Shown in pieces: positions 8,527-16,264 of a stretch of DNA of 59,823 bases. A model generated the notes under the pieces. It was not told where the DNA came from, ran no database searches, and was given only the letters and a program-made list of their open reading frames with translations. Position 1 is the stretch's first letter. Every line of letters starts with the position of its first letter. The position numbers were made by a program, and so were the translations under genes. The stretch is from JBAVEL01 sp049587715 (GTDB lineage: Bacteria; Bacteroidota; Ignavibacteria; UBA10030; UBA6906), in the NCBI GenBank assembly GCA_049587715.1, contig JBAVEL010000116.1, positions 1 through 59,823 of the forward strand, given 5' to 3'.

Positions 8527-9736
8527 AACGCAGGGCGGCTATCGGGCTCAGCCGGGATGCCTTCCGGGCGGGATAGTACCCGAAGAACACCCCCACGGCG
8601 GCGGAGAAGCAGAAGGAAAGCCCCACGGAGGAGGAGGAGACCAGGATGGGCCATCCGGCGAGAGCTGCAATCAGGCGGGAGAGGGCCACCCCCAGAAAGA
8701 CGCCCAGGAGTCCTCCCAGGAGACTGAGCAGAACCGCTTCGAAGAGGAACTGCCGCAGGATATCGTTCCTCCGGGCACCGATGGCCATGCGGATCCCGAT
8801 CTCGCGGGTCCGCTCCGTCACCGAGACAAGCATGATGTTCATGATACCGATCCCCCCCACGATCAGGGACACGGACGCGATGCTCCCCAGGAGCGTGGTC
8901 ATGATACCCGAGGTGGAACTGGCGGCTGCGGCAATATCCGACTGGTTCCGGATCGTGAAATCATCCTCCTCCCACGGCTGGAGGCGGTGCCGCCGCCGGA
9001 GAAGCTCCCGCACCTGCTCCTGCGCCTCGGGAATCCTCTCCTTCGTGGCAGCCGAGAGGAGAATCATGGAGTGGTGGTCCACACCCAGGACCTTCTTCTG
9101 AAGCGTGGAAATCGGAACCACGATGATGTCATCCTGGTCCATTCCCATGGCGTTCTGGCCTTTCGGCGCCAGCACCCCCATGACCCGGAACGGGAGCTTC
9201 TGGATGCGCAGGGTCTGACCCACCGGCGAGGCACCCGGGAAGAGATTGCGCGCCACCGTTTCCCCGATGACGGCGGTCTTCGTGGAGCCCCGAACGTCCT
9301 GCTCCGTGAAGAAGTCCCCGGAGGCCAGACGCCATCCGCGGATGTGGAAGTACTCCGTGTTCCCCCCCTGGATGGAGGTGCTCCAGTTGAGGTTGCCTGC
9401 CACCACCTGTCGTCCGGTCCGGGCCGCGGGGGTCGCGGCGCCCACGGCAGGGCACTCCTCCCGTATGGCCTGGATATCCGCCTCATCCAGGGTGGTGGCG
9501 GATCCGGCGGCGGAGCGGACCCCTCCCGCGGCGGTCGCCCCCGGGAATATGATCAGGACATTCGTCCCCAGACTCGCGATCTGGGCTTCCACGGCGGTCT
9601 GAGCCCCCTGCCCCACGGCCACCATGGCAATCACCGCGCCCACGCCGATGACGATGCCCAGCATGGTGAGGATGGCCCTCGTCTTGTGCCGGAGCAGCGA
9701 CTCTACGGCGATGCGCAGGCTCTCCCGGAATTTCAC
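8519..9736 (-). CDS. MacB/FtsX-type ABC transporter permease
   Basis: A 405-residue permease of the MacB/FtsX class. An N-terminal helix (about 21-45, after LLRHKTRAILTMLGIVIGVG) is followed by a large periplasmic MacB_PCD domain. Three C-terminal helices follow (from about 278, with the family segment ERTREIGIRMAIGA between them). The usual fused ATPase domain of MacB is absent and no separate ATP-binding gene lies nearby, so the ATPase must come from elsewhere. The GTG start is 2 nt after the macA stop, with GAGGG as ribosome-binding site. With the MacA-like adaptor it should form an export or lipoprotein-extrusion complex; the substrate is unknown. Confidence 0.9.
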   Translation of the reverse strand: MKFRESLRIAVESLLRHKTRAILTMLGIVIGVGAVIAMVAVGQGAQTAVEAQIASLGTNVLIIFPGATAAGGVRSAAGSATTLDEADIQAIREECPAVGAATPAARTGRQVVAGNLNWSTSIQGGNTEYFHIRGWRLASGDFFTEQDVRGSTKTAVIGETVARNLFPGASPVGQTLRIQKLPFRVMGVLAPKGQNAMGMDQDDIIVVPISTLQKKVLGVDHHSMILLSAATKERIPEAQEQVRELLRRRHRLQPWEEDDFTIRNQSDIAAAASSTSGIMTTLLGSIASVSLIVGGIGIMNIMLVSVTERTREIGIRMAIGARRNDILRQFLFEAVLLSLLGGLLGVFLGVALSRLIAALAGWPILVSSSSVGLSFCFSAAVGVFFGYYPARKASRLSPIAALRYE

Positions 9737-9738
9737 CC

Positions 9739-10944
9739 TCAGAATCCCCTCCTCCCTCCCCGCGGCATGGTGGTCACGAAGGGATTCTGCGTGCGCCGGG
9801 GGTCCTCCTCCCCTCCCTCCATCGCCACGATCACCTCGTCCCCTTCCTTCAGGGAACCCCGGAGAACCTCCACATACCTGGCGTTCTGCAGGCCCCGCAG
9901 GAAGCGCACCGCGCGCGGCTTTCCATCCTCCAGAACCCAGACCCGGCCGGAGGGTTCGCCCCCCCCCTTCTTCCCCGGCGTTCCCGCACGCTCCACCCGG
10001 GGCCTCTCTGAAGGGGCGGCCTCGTCGGAAGGGGGGGAGAACCGGGTGGCCTGCAGGGGGACGCGCAGGACGCCGTCGCTCCGGCCGACTTCGATGGAGA
10101 CGGTGGCGGTCATGCCGGGCATCAGACGCTGGGAGGGGTTCGCCACGAGTATGATGACCGTGTAGGTCACCACATTCTGCGTAATGACGGGAGCCAGCCG
10201 GATCTGCCCCACCCGGCCTTCGAACTGCTCTTCGGGAAAGGCATCCACGGTGAATGTGACCCGCTGGCCGGGCTTCACGCTTCCGATGTCCGCCTCATCC
10301 ACGCTGGCTTCCACCTGCATCTTCCGCAGATCCTGGGCGATCGTGAAGAGGGTGGGGGCCTGGAGACTGGCGGCGACCGTCTGGCCCACATCCACGGCGC
10401 GGGAGATCACCACGCCGCCGATAGGGGCGCGGATGGTGGCGTACCGCAGGTTGACCCGCGCCCTGTCCAGGGCGGCCCCTGTCTGTTTCAGGGTGGCCCG
10501 GGCCGACTCGAGCGCCGTCGTGGCCGCATCCAGGTCGGCCTGCGAGACCAGCGACTTCCGGAAGAGATCCGTGGTCCTCGCGAAGTTCCGTTCCGCCTCG
10601 TTCACCTGGGCCGATGCCCGGTCCACGTTTGCCTGTTGCTCATTCACGGACGCCTGGAGGAACGTGGGATCCAGTTGTGCGAGCAGATCCCCCTCGCGCA
10701 CCACGGAATTGAAATCAGCCCCCAGACGGGCGATGGTCCCGGTGATCTGGGATCCCACCTGCACCGTCGTGACCGCGTTCAGTGTGCCCGTAGCGCTGAT
10801 GGCGGCGACAATCCCCCCCCGATCCACCCTTTCGGACCGGAAGGAGGGCTCCCCTCCCCCGGCCCCCGTCAGGAGCAGCAGTGCACCGGCACCCAGCAGG
10901 AGCCCCACGCCCGATATCCACCACACGGGACCGATTCTCTTCAT
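9739..10944 (-). CDS. MacA-like periplasmic adaptor (RND/HlyD membrane fusion protein)
   Basis: A 401-residue membrane-fusion protein. It has an N-terminal membrane anchor (about 7-27), a lipoyl/barrel half with GSQITGTI near 60-70, an alpha-helical hairpin (about 85-170, rich in A/Q/E/R) and the second half PIGGVVISRAVDVGQTV. A beta-barrel and a membrane-proximal C-terminal domain follow. A proline/glycine/charge-rich insert lies near 300-330. The family links inner-membrane permeases to an outer-membrane exit duct. The ATG has GAAGGAAA upstream and overlaps the preceding gene stop (ATGA). The paired permease follows directly. No TolC-like gene is visible. Confidence 0.9.
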   Translation of the reverse strand: MKRIGPVWWISGVGLLLGAGALLLLTGAGGGEPSFRSERVDRGGIVAAISATGTLNAVTTVQVGSQITGTIARLGADFNSVVREGDLLAQLDPTFLQASVNEQQANVDRASAQVNEAERNFARTTDLFRKSLVSQADLDAATTALESARATLKQTGAALDRARVNLRYATIRAPIGGVVISRAVDVGQTVAASLQAPTLFTIAQDLRKMQVEASVDEADIGSVKPGQRVTFTVDAFPEEQFEGRVGQIRLAPVITQNVVTYTVIILVANPSQRLMPGMTATVSIEVGRSDGVLRVPLQATRFSPPSDEAAPSERPRVERAGTPGKKGGGEPSGRVWVLEDGKPRAVRFLRGLQNARYVEVLRGSLKEGDEVIVAMEGGEEDPRRTQNPFVTTMPRGGRRGF

Positions 10945-11615
10945 GGTTGATTTCCTTCCTGTACGAGTCTGTGCGCAAGGCGGAGCCCCACCACCCGGTA
11001 GGCAGGCCGGCGGGACGCCACATAGGCCCTGCTGTGGCGCACGGGGCCCAGATTCCCCTGCCGCACCCGCTCATCCCAGAGATCCACCTCCTCCGCCGGA
11101 AAAGGGAGGATTCCCCCGCCCGCGAGCTTCCGCAGCTCTCCCCAGTTCCGGAAGAACACCGCCGTATCGGAAGGGGTTTCCGCTGCGCTCCTTATCATGC
11201 ATTCGACCAGATGCCGCGGGGAGAGGTTTAACCTCTTGAAAGGCCGGAGGTTCACGCGCGCATACAGCCCTCTCCCCCCAAGTTCCTCCACGAGGGGTTC
11301 CTGACGGGAGATTGTGTCCAGGGACTCCAGCTCCCGGACGAGCATCGCCTCTGCCCCCGAGCTGTCGGCCACGAGATGAGCGGGCCCGAAACAGGCCTGG
11401 TGAAGGAGCTTGTAGGCATCCCGGACACCGAAATCCGAGCCGTTCCCGGCATCCCGCCGCAGAAGGGCGGGCAGGTCCCCCTCCGCCCTCCCCCCGCCGG
11501 GGAGGGACCAGGCGCCGCAGACGAGCAGCATAGCGGCAAGAGCCCCCCCTGTCGGGGTGGGGATCCGGAGTCCCGACCTACCCCTCCCGCGCATACCATC
11601 CCGTTCCATGCACAT
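10941..11615 (-). CDS. Uncharacterised exported protein
   Basis: A protein of about 224 residues with an N-terminal signal-like segment (a basic stretch followed by GGALAAMLLVCGAWSL). The mature part resembles a conserved hypothetical family by memory only, with the stretches YKLLHQACFGPAHLV, RVNLRPFK and PAYRVV. The conserved His, Cys, Asn and Arg in these motifs hint at a catalytic or ligand site, but no function is known to me. Start choice is uncertain: ATG 11615, ATG 11609 and ATG 11594 all precede the signal segment, and none has a strong ribosome-binding site. The stop overlaps the macA ATG, so it is coupled to the export genes. Confidence 0.65.
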   Translation of the reverse strand: MCMERDGMRGRGRSGLRIPTPTGGALAAMLLVCGAWSLPGGGRAEGDLPALLRRDAGNGSDFGVRDAYKLLHQACFGPAHLVADSSGAEAMLVRELESLDTISRQEPLVEELGGRGLYARVNLRPFKRLNLSPRHLVECMIRSAAETPSDTAVFFRNWGELRKLAGGGILPFPAEEVDLWDERVRQGNLGPVRHSRAYVASRRPAYRVVGLRLAHRLVQEGNQP

Positions 11616-11680
11616 CAACCTACGAGAAAGCCCGGGAAGATTCAACGGGAGGATGTGGGTGCGGCGCCCCCTCCGCCGTG

Positions 11681-13309
11681 TCAGGATCCGTCCCTCCCCA
11701 GGAGGCGGACCGAAGCCCGTTCAGGGTCGAACACCACCACCGGGACCGGACTCCTCAGGCGGAGCCGGGTCATGACATGCTCCAGGTATCTCCCCTGGGT
11801 CCGCGCGCCGCCGCCCCCCTCGGAGGGATCGAACCCGAACCGGCTCACGAACTCACGCCGGGGGCGTTCTGCACGCAGGAGGAACGGATTCAGGACGAAA
11901 ACATCGGGCCGTTCCCCCCGCAGGATCTGGTACTCAACCAGCCGGAGGTGCATGTCGCTGGGCCACACGACAAGGACCTCCCCTTCCGGAACGGCGCGCC
12001 ACATCGAAACACACAGGCGGTCGAATTCCCCGAACACACGGGCCCTCTCAACGGCAGTCTCTGTCCACCGGAAGGCCAGGAATGCCGTCAACAGGAACAA
12101 CCCCGCCCAGGCAACCCGCGCCGCCGTTCGCAGGAGCGCACTCCTCTCCCCAACCCGTTCCAGAAGGGGAAGGAGACCAAGCGAGCCGAGCGCGAGGGGA
12201 GTCAGGAAGTACGATCCGGGATCCGGCACCCCGTAGGAGAATGCAAACGCCAGGGAGAGAACAGCCGCCAGCAGCAGCACACCCAGCGGCGCCCCCTCGT
12301 TCCGGGAGCGGCAGAGCCAGGCGGCTCCGGCCAGGGAGGCCAGAAAGGGGAAAAGAAAAGGATAAAGATAAGACGCCAGGAGCGCCGCCTGTTCGCCCGA
12401 GGGCGCAAAGGAACCCAGAAACCCGCCGTACGCCGCACCGCGTACATGTTCCCACGCCTCCCCCCACCCGGGCCCCAGGGCAGGCCACTGCCAGGCGGCG
12501 GGGTGAAAAGCCCTCCAGGCGATAAAGCCGAATCCCGCCAGCGGGGGAAGGCACAGGCCGGGGATGGCGGCCACGGCCCTCCTCCGCCCCCCGCGCCCAC
12601 GCAGGATGAGATGAACAGTCAGGGGGAGTGCCACCAGGATCCACGTGGCATGGTGCGCCGCTCCCGCCCCGCACACGAGACCCCAGAGGGCCCAGCGCCG
12701 GGCAGGCAAGGGTCCCGCCGCGGCATCCGCATGCATGATGAGCCGGACATAGAGGAAGACACACCCGGAGGTCCACGCCAGGTGCCAGGCGTATACCTCG
12801 GCACTTGTGGTCTCGTAGGTCCAGAGCGGGTTGAGGGAAAAGAGGGCGACGGGGACGAGAGCGCGCACCGACCGCACCACGCCTCCGGCGGGCTCCCCCG
12901 CGGGAGCCAGGAGAAGAACCGAGGCGTGCAGGAAGAAGACCGCCACAGCCCCCCCTGCCGCGCTCCAGAGGTTGGCCGCGTGGGGTGCTCCGGTTCCCAA
13001 AACCCGGAGCCCCCGAACGAAGAGGTGACCCAGCAGGGAGTACAGGGGATAACCGGTGGGGTGGGGAATCCCGTTGAGGGCAAGGACAAGGGTGAACTCG
13101 CTTCCGTCCTTATCCCCCGAGACGGGCGGGGCCCAGAGACCGTACAGGCACAACGCAGCCGCCGCCGGAGCGAGAGACCACCAGAGGGGGGGAACGTAGC
13201 CCGTCCTGTCCCTCCTGGGCGGCCCCGGCCGGGTGCGCAGGGGGAATTCCCCCCGGGGAGGGAAAGCCCTGCCGCCGGGGAACTTCACTGTGCGGCTCCC
13301 TCCCCGCAT
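11681..13309 (-). CDS. DUF2723 multi-pass membrane protein, putative glycosyltransferase
   Basis: A membrane protein of up to 542 residues with about 10-12 hydrophobic segments. The first periplasmic loop carries DKDGSEFTLVLA and GIPHPTGYPLYSLLG, the hallmark of DUF2723. These are GT-C-like enzymes related to protein O-mannosyltransferases and common in FCB-group bacteria. The expected role is transfer of sugar from a lipid-linked donor at the periplasmic face; donor and acceptor are unknown. The ATG at 13309 has only a distant purine-rich site. An in-frame GTG at 13288 with GGGAG at good spacing is a plausible alternative that removes seven residues. It lies 65 bp upstream of the exported unknown gene, on the same strand. 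Confidence 0.8.
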   Translation of the reverse strand: MRGGSRTVKFPGGRAFPPRGEFPLRTRPGPPRRDRTGYVPPLWWSLAPAAAALCLYGLWAPPVSGDKDGSEFTLVLALNGIPHPTGYPLYSLLGHLFVRGLRVLGTGAPHAANLWSAAGGAVAVFFLHASVLLLAPAGEPAGGVVRSVRALVPVALFSLNPLWTYETTSAEVYAWHLAWTSGCVFLYVRLIMHADAAAGPLPARRWALWGLVCGAGAAHHATWILVALPLTVHLILRGRGGRRRAVAAIPGLCLPPLAGFGFIAWRAFHPAAWQWPALGPGWGEAWEHVRGAAYGGFLGSFAPSGEQAALLASYLYPFLFPFLASLAGAAWLCRSRNEGAPLGVLLLAAVLSLAFAFSYGVPDPGSYFLTPLALGSLGLLPLLERVGERSALLRTAARVAWAGLFLLTAFLAFRWTETAVERARVFGEFDRLCVSMWRAVPEGEVLVVWPSDMHLRLVEYQILRGERPDVFVLNPFLLRAERPRREFVSRFGFDPSEGGGGARTQGRYLEHVMTRLRLRSPVPVVVFDPERASVRLLGRDGS

Positions 13310-13332
13310 CCGGCCTGCTGCACGGCTCCTCC

Positions 13333-13355
13333 CCGTGCGCCGGGGCCGCGCACGG
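13333..13355 (-). terminator. Stem-loop after the lipoprotein gene, possible terminator
   Basis: A perfect 8-bp inverted repeat (CCGTGCGC / GCGCACGG) with a 7-nt loop begins 2 bp after the lipoprotein stop. No T-run follows on the minus strand, so it may be a factor-dependent terminator or only an mRNA-stabilising hairpin. Confidence 0.4.
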
Positions 13356-13357
13356 CT

Positions 13358-14284
13358 TTACGGGGTGAAGAGACGGTTCCCCACGGAACCGTCATTCCGG
13401 CTGACCACCACCTGGTACTGCACGCCGGGAGTCAGCACCGGCTCGTTCCTAAGATACTCCGCAACCCCGGAGGGCACTGTTCCGTGGGTCACGGGGGACT
13501 GGATGCAGTGGGAGGGACACGTGATCCACCAGGCAAAGGACCCGTTTGTCGTGTTGATCACATGAAGCTGCACGACCCCCCCTCCCGTCCAGGAATAGGA
13601 AGGAGTCGTGCCCGATCCCACCGTGATCTGTATCGCGCCTCCTCCGGTGTTGACGGTGATGGGGATGGTGACGGTGTGGGCCGGCTGTGCGGCATCCCGC
13701 ACCACCATGCTCGTGCTGCCCAGGGAGACCCCGGTCACCATGACGGCGTTCTCGTTGAGCATGGCTGTGGCAATGCCCGGTGACGGGGGGGTCTGGATGC
13801 TGTAGGGAGGGACGCCGCCGGATATCCCCGTGGGCGCCGTGTGACCCACCTCCACGAACACCTCGGGAGGATACGCGGTGAGCCCGCCTGTCCCGCCCGT
13901 CACCGCGATGGCGAGAACCAGCACCTTGGGGGATCCATCCCCCGGACGGGGAGAGGAGTCGGTGATGGTCAGGGATGTGGAACCCGGGCCTTTCGGGGTG
14001 ACGGTGAGGGTGTCGGTTCGGAGTTCCGCCTCCGCCACGCCCGTATCCGGCTCCGCCGTCAGGGTGTAGGGAAGGGTTCCCCCCGTGATTCTCCTCCGTG
14101 TGGCGCCCGATCCCGATGCCACGGTGATGGATGGGGACGCGGCTGAGAAGTCAATGGCGGGAAGCTGGCCCGCCGGCGGCGGATTCACCGCGGCCTCGTC
14201 CTTGCTGCAGGACGGCCACAGGAACACCAGCCCGAGAGCGCAGAGGATCACTGCAGGAAGAGCAGACACATGCATGGATCGCAT
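13358..14284 (-). CDS. Putative surface lipoprotein with repeated Ig-like/Big-type modules
   Basis: A 308-residue secreted protein. The signal peptide is hydrophobic and ends near Cys26 (LWPSC), a weak lipobox. The mature part is Thr/Ser/Gly/Pro-rich. It has three similar beta-rich repeats with the themes GGTLPYTLTA, GGVPPYSIQT and SLGSTSMVV, resembling Big/put_Ig modules that end in VTGxSLGSTS. A final distinct domain carries two Cys (CPSHC). The ATG at 14284 is chosen because GGAGG lies 4 nt upstream; an upstream in-frame start at 14350 would put 22 non-signal residues in front. Function is unknown; a cell-surface or adhesion role is only a guess. Confidence 0.7.
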   Translation of the reverse strand: MRSMHVSALPAVILCALGLVFLWPSCSKDEAAVNPPPAGQLPAIDFSAASPSITVASGSGATRRRITGGTLPYTLTAEPDTGVAEAELRTDTLTVTPKGPGSTSLTITDSSPRPGDGSPKVLVLAIAVTGGTGGLTAYPPEVFVEVGHTAPTGISGGVPPYSIQTPPSPGIATAMLNENAVMVTGVSLGSTSMVVRDAAQPAHTVTIPITVNTGGGAIQITVGSGTTPSYSWTGGGVVQLHVINTTNGSFAWWITCPSHCIQSPVTHGTVPSGVAEYLRNEPVLTPGVQYQVVVSRNDGSVGNRLFTP

Positions 14285-14368
14285 ACCACCTCCGTTGTTC
14301 TGATGAGACCGAATCCAGGGCCCGACCCTTCGGGAGCGGCATCCGCCCACTGCGGGGCGGCTCTCCGC

Positions 14369-15826
14369 CTACCGGACGTTCTTCAGGATGGCCAGGAGGA
14401 ACCGGTAGTACTTCTCCACGGTGTCGATGTGGATCTTCTCGTCGGGGGAGTGGACTCCCTCGAGCGTGGGACCGAAGGAAACCATGTCCATACCGGGACA
14501 CCGCTCCCCGATGATGCCGCACTCCAGACCCGCATGAATCGCCTTCACCTCCGGCTGCTTTCCAAAGAGGGATTGATAGGTGGACCGGGCCACCGCAAGG
14601 ATGGGCGAATCCAGGTTCGGTTTCCATCCCGGATACCCGTCCCCGTGCCGCACTTCGGCCCCCGCCAGCAGCAGGATGTTCTCCACCGTCTCGCACAGCT
14701 CGGACAGCTCGGAGGCGATGGAGCTGCGCTGGCTTGTCACGATGGTCACCCCCTTCCCCTTCGGGAGGATGACCGCCACATTCGTGGAGGACTCCACCAG
14801 GCCGGGGATGTCCGCGCTCATCCTGGTCACTCCGTGCGGCAGAGCGGAAACGGCGCACAGGAGGGCGCGTTGCAGGGCCGGCTTCATGACCTTTCCCCGC
14901 CGCATCCCCTTCAGCACGGAGGCCTCCACGGTCAGATCCGGGTCCACCCCGCCCAGCTCGGCCCGGGCGATGAGGTGGAACTCCTCCACGGAGCGCAGCG
15001 CATCGGGAACCATGCGGACCGGCACGTACACAACCGCCTCCGCCTCCCGCGGGATCGCGTTGTGCTTGTTTCCCCCCGCCAGACGCGCCAGACGCGCCCC
15101 CTTCGCCTCCAGGCGGGTCAGCGCCCGGCCCAGGATCTTGATGGCATTGCCCCTGCCCTTGTCGATTTCGAGTCCCGAGTGCCCTCCCCGGAGCCCTCCC
15201 ACCTTCACCCGGAGCGCCGCGGCGCTTGCGGGGCCCGCCGTCTGCTCCAGGCGCCAGGTGCCGCGCGTGTCCCTCCCGCCCGAGCATCCCACGTACACGG
15301 CCCCCTCCTCCTCCGAATCCAGATTCAGGAGAGTCCGGCTCCGCAGCCATCCGCCGGCGAGCCTGTTGGCCCCTGTCAGACCCGTTTCCTCATCCACCGT
15401 GAAGAGGAACTCCAGGGGGCCGTGCTCGAGGGAACGGTCCTCCATGATGGCCAGGTTCGTGGCCACGGCAATGCCGTTGTCGGCGCCCAGGGTGGTCCCG
15501 TCGGCTCTCAGGATGTTCCCCTCCCGCACGAGCTGAATGGGATCGCGTGAGAAATCGTGCTTGGTGGTCTTGTTCTTCTCGCAGACCATGTCCAGATGCC
15601 CCTGGAGGGCCACGCTGCGCGCGTCCTCCCTGCCGGGAGAGGCGGCCTTGCGCACCAGGACGTTTCCGGCCTTGTCGGCCTGCGCCTCAAGGCCGAGCCG
15701 CCGGGCCGTGGCCAGCACATAGGCGCGTATCTTCTCCTCCTTCTTGGAGCAGCGGGGGATGCGGGAAATCTCGGCGAAGTACTTCCAGACGAGTGCGGGC
15801 TGCAGACCTTCGATGGCACGGGACAC
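14369..15826 (-). CDS. pepD: Aminoacyl-histidine dipeptidase (PepD), M20 family
   Basis: A 485-residue cytosolic metallopeptidase, the same length as E. coli PepD. The M20 zinc-site motifs are present: GHLDMVCEKN, GADNGIA, the catalytic DEETGLTGA, and H-containing GGLRGGHSG in the lid domain. It hydrolyses Xaa-His and other dipeptides. The start is the GTG at 15826, which has AGGAGG 5 nt upstream; the frame stays open further upstream but without family similarity. It follows the PqqD-like gene by 14 bp and the OPT transporter, so it probably degrades imported peptides. Confidence 0.93.
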   Translation of the reverse strand: MSRAIEGLQPALVWKYFAEISRIPRCSKKEEKIRAYVLATARRLGLEAQADKAGNVLVRKAASPGREDARSVALQGHLDMVCEKNKTTKHDFSRDPIQLVREGNILRADGTTLGADNGIAVATNLAIMEDRSLEHGPLEFLFTVDEETGLTGANRLAGGWLRSRTLLNLDSEEEGAVYVGCSGGRDTRGTWRLEQTAGPASAAALRVKVGGLRGGHSGLEIDKGRGNAIKILGRALTRLEAKGARLARLAGGNKHNAIPREAEAVVYVPVRMVPDALRSVEEFHLIARAELGGVDPDLTVEASVLKGMRRGKVMKPALQRALLCAVSALPHGVTRMSADIPGLVESSTNVAVILPKGKGVTIVTSQRSSIASELSELCETVENILLLAGAEVRHGDGYPGWKPNLDSPILAVARSTYQSLFGKQPEVKAIHAGLECGIIGERCPGMDMVSFGPTLEGVHSPDEKIHIDTVEKYYRFLLAILKNVR

Positions 15827-15840
15827 GGTATCCTCCTGAG

Positions 15841-16212
15841 TCAGATCGGTGAACGGATGTTGTTGGTTTGTTTCTCCCCGTGCGGCCCCGGGGGCTGTTC
15901 CTCCAGCAGCAGAATCCCCTCCCGCACGAGCGGATGAAAGAACCGGCAGAGACGCTCCACCGCCGATGATTCCTCCTGGCCGAATTCCGCGGCCATCCGG
16001 GCGCCCATCTCTCCGATCGTGAGGGTGCCGTCGCAGCACCCCCACGCAAAGGTTCCGAACCGGTCCAGATGCAGGCGGATGTCGGGCCGGGCCAGAAGGG
16101 GCACGAGCCACCGCCGCAGGATGCGGCTGCGGAATTTCGGCACCAGAATCACCGCGGTTCCGTCCGGCCGGGTTTCCCACGGAGCATTCCTGCACGGACG
16201 GCTCCCCGGCAT
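15841..16212 (-). CDS. PqqD family protein (orphan)
   Basis: A 123-residue protein resembling the PqqD fold (a RiPP-recognition winged helix). Visible are a beta-rich start with GTAVILVPKF, the central LDRFGTFAWGCCDGTLTIGEMGARMAAEFG and a helix with RFFHPLVREGILLL. Known PqqD proteins bind precursor peptides for radical-SAM enzymes, but neither a PqqA/PqqE-like partner nor a precursor is nearby. The central region matches the 'W..CDG..tv.ei...' signature. The start is ATG 16212 with GGGAG upstream; an in-frame ATG at 16272 would add 20 low-complexity residues. It lies between the OPT transporter and pepD, so a peptide-binding role is conceivable; this is inference. Confidence 0.72.
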   Translation of the reverse strand: MPGSRPCRNAPWETRPDGTAVILVPKFRSRILRRWLVPLLARPDIRLHLDRFGTFAWGCCDGTLTIGEMGARMAAEFGQEESSAVERLCRFFHPLVREGILLLEEQPPGPHGEKQTNNIRSPI

Positions 16213-16264
16213 AATCTCCCGGCTCCCGGGGCCCGCGCGCGCCCGGCCGGGGGGACCGCCGGCC

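Noticed and set aside
8519..10944. A complete MacAB efflux pump
   Set aside because: The permease lacks the ATPase domain and no ATPase or TolC-like gene is nearby, so only an adaptor-permease pair is supported.
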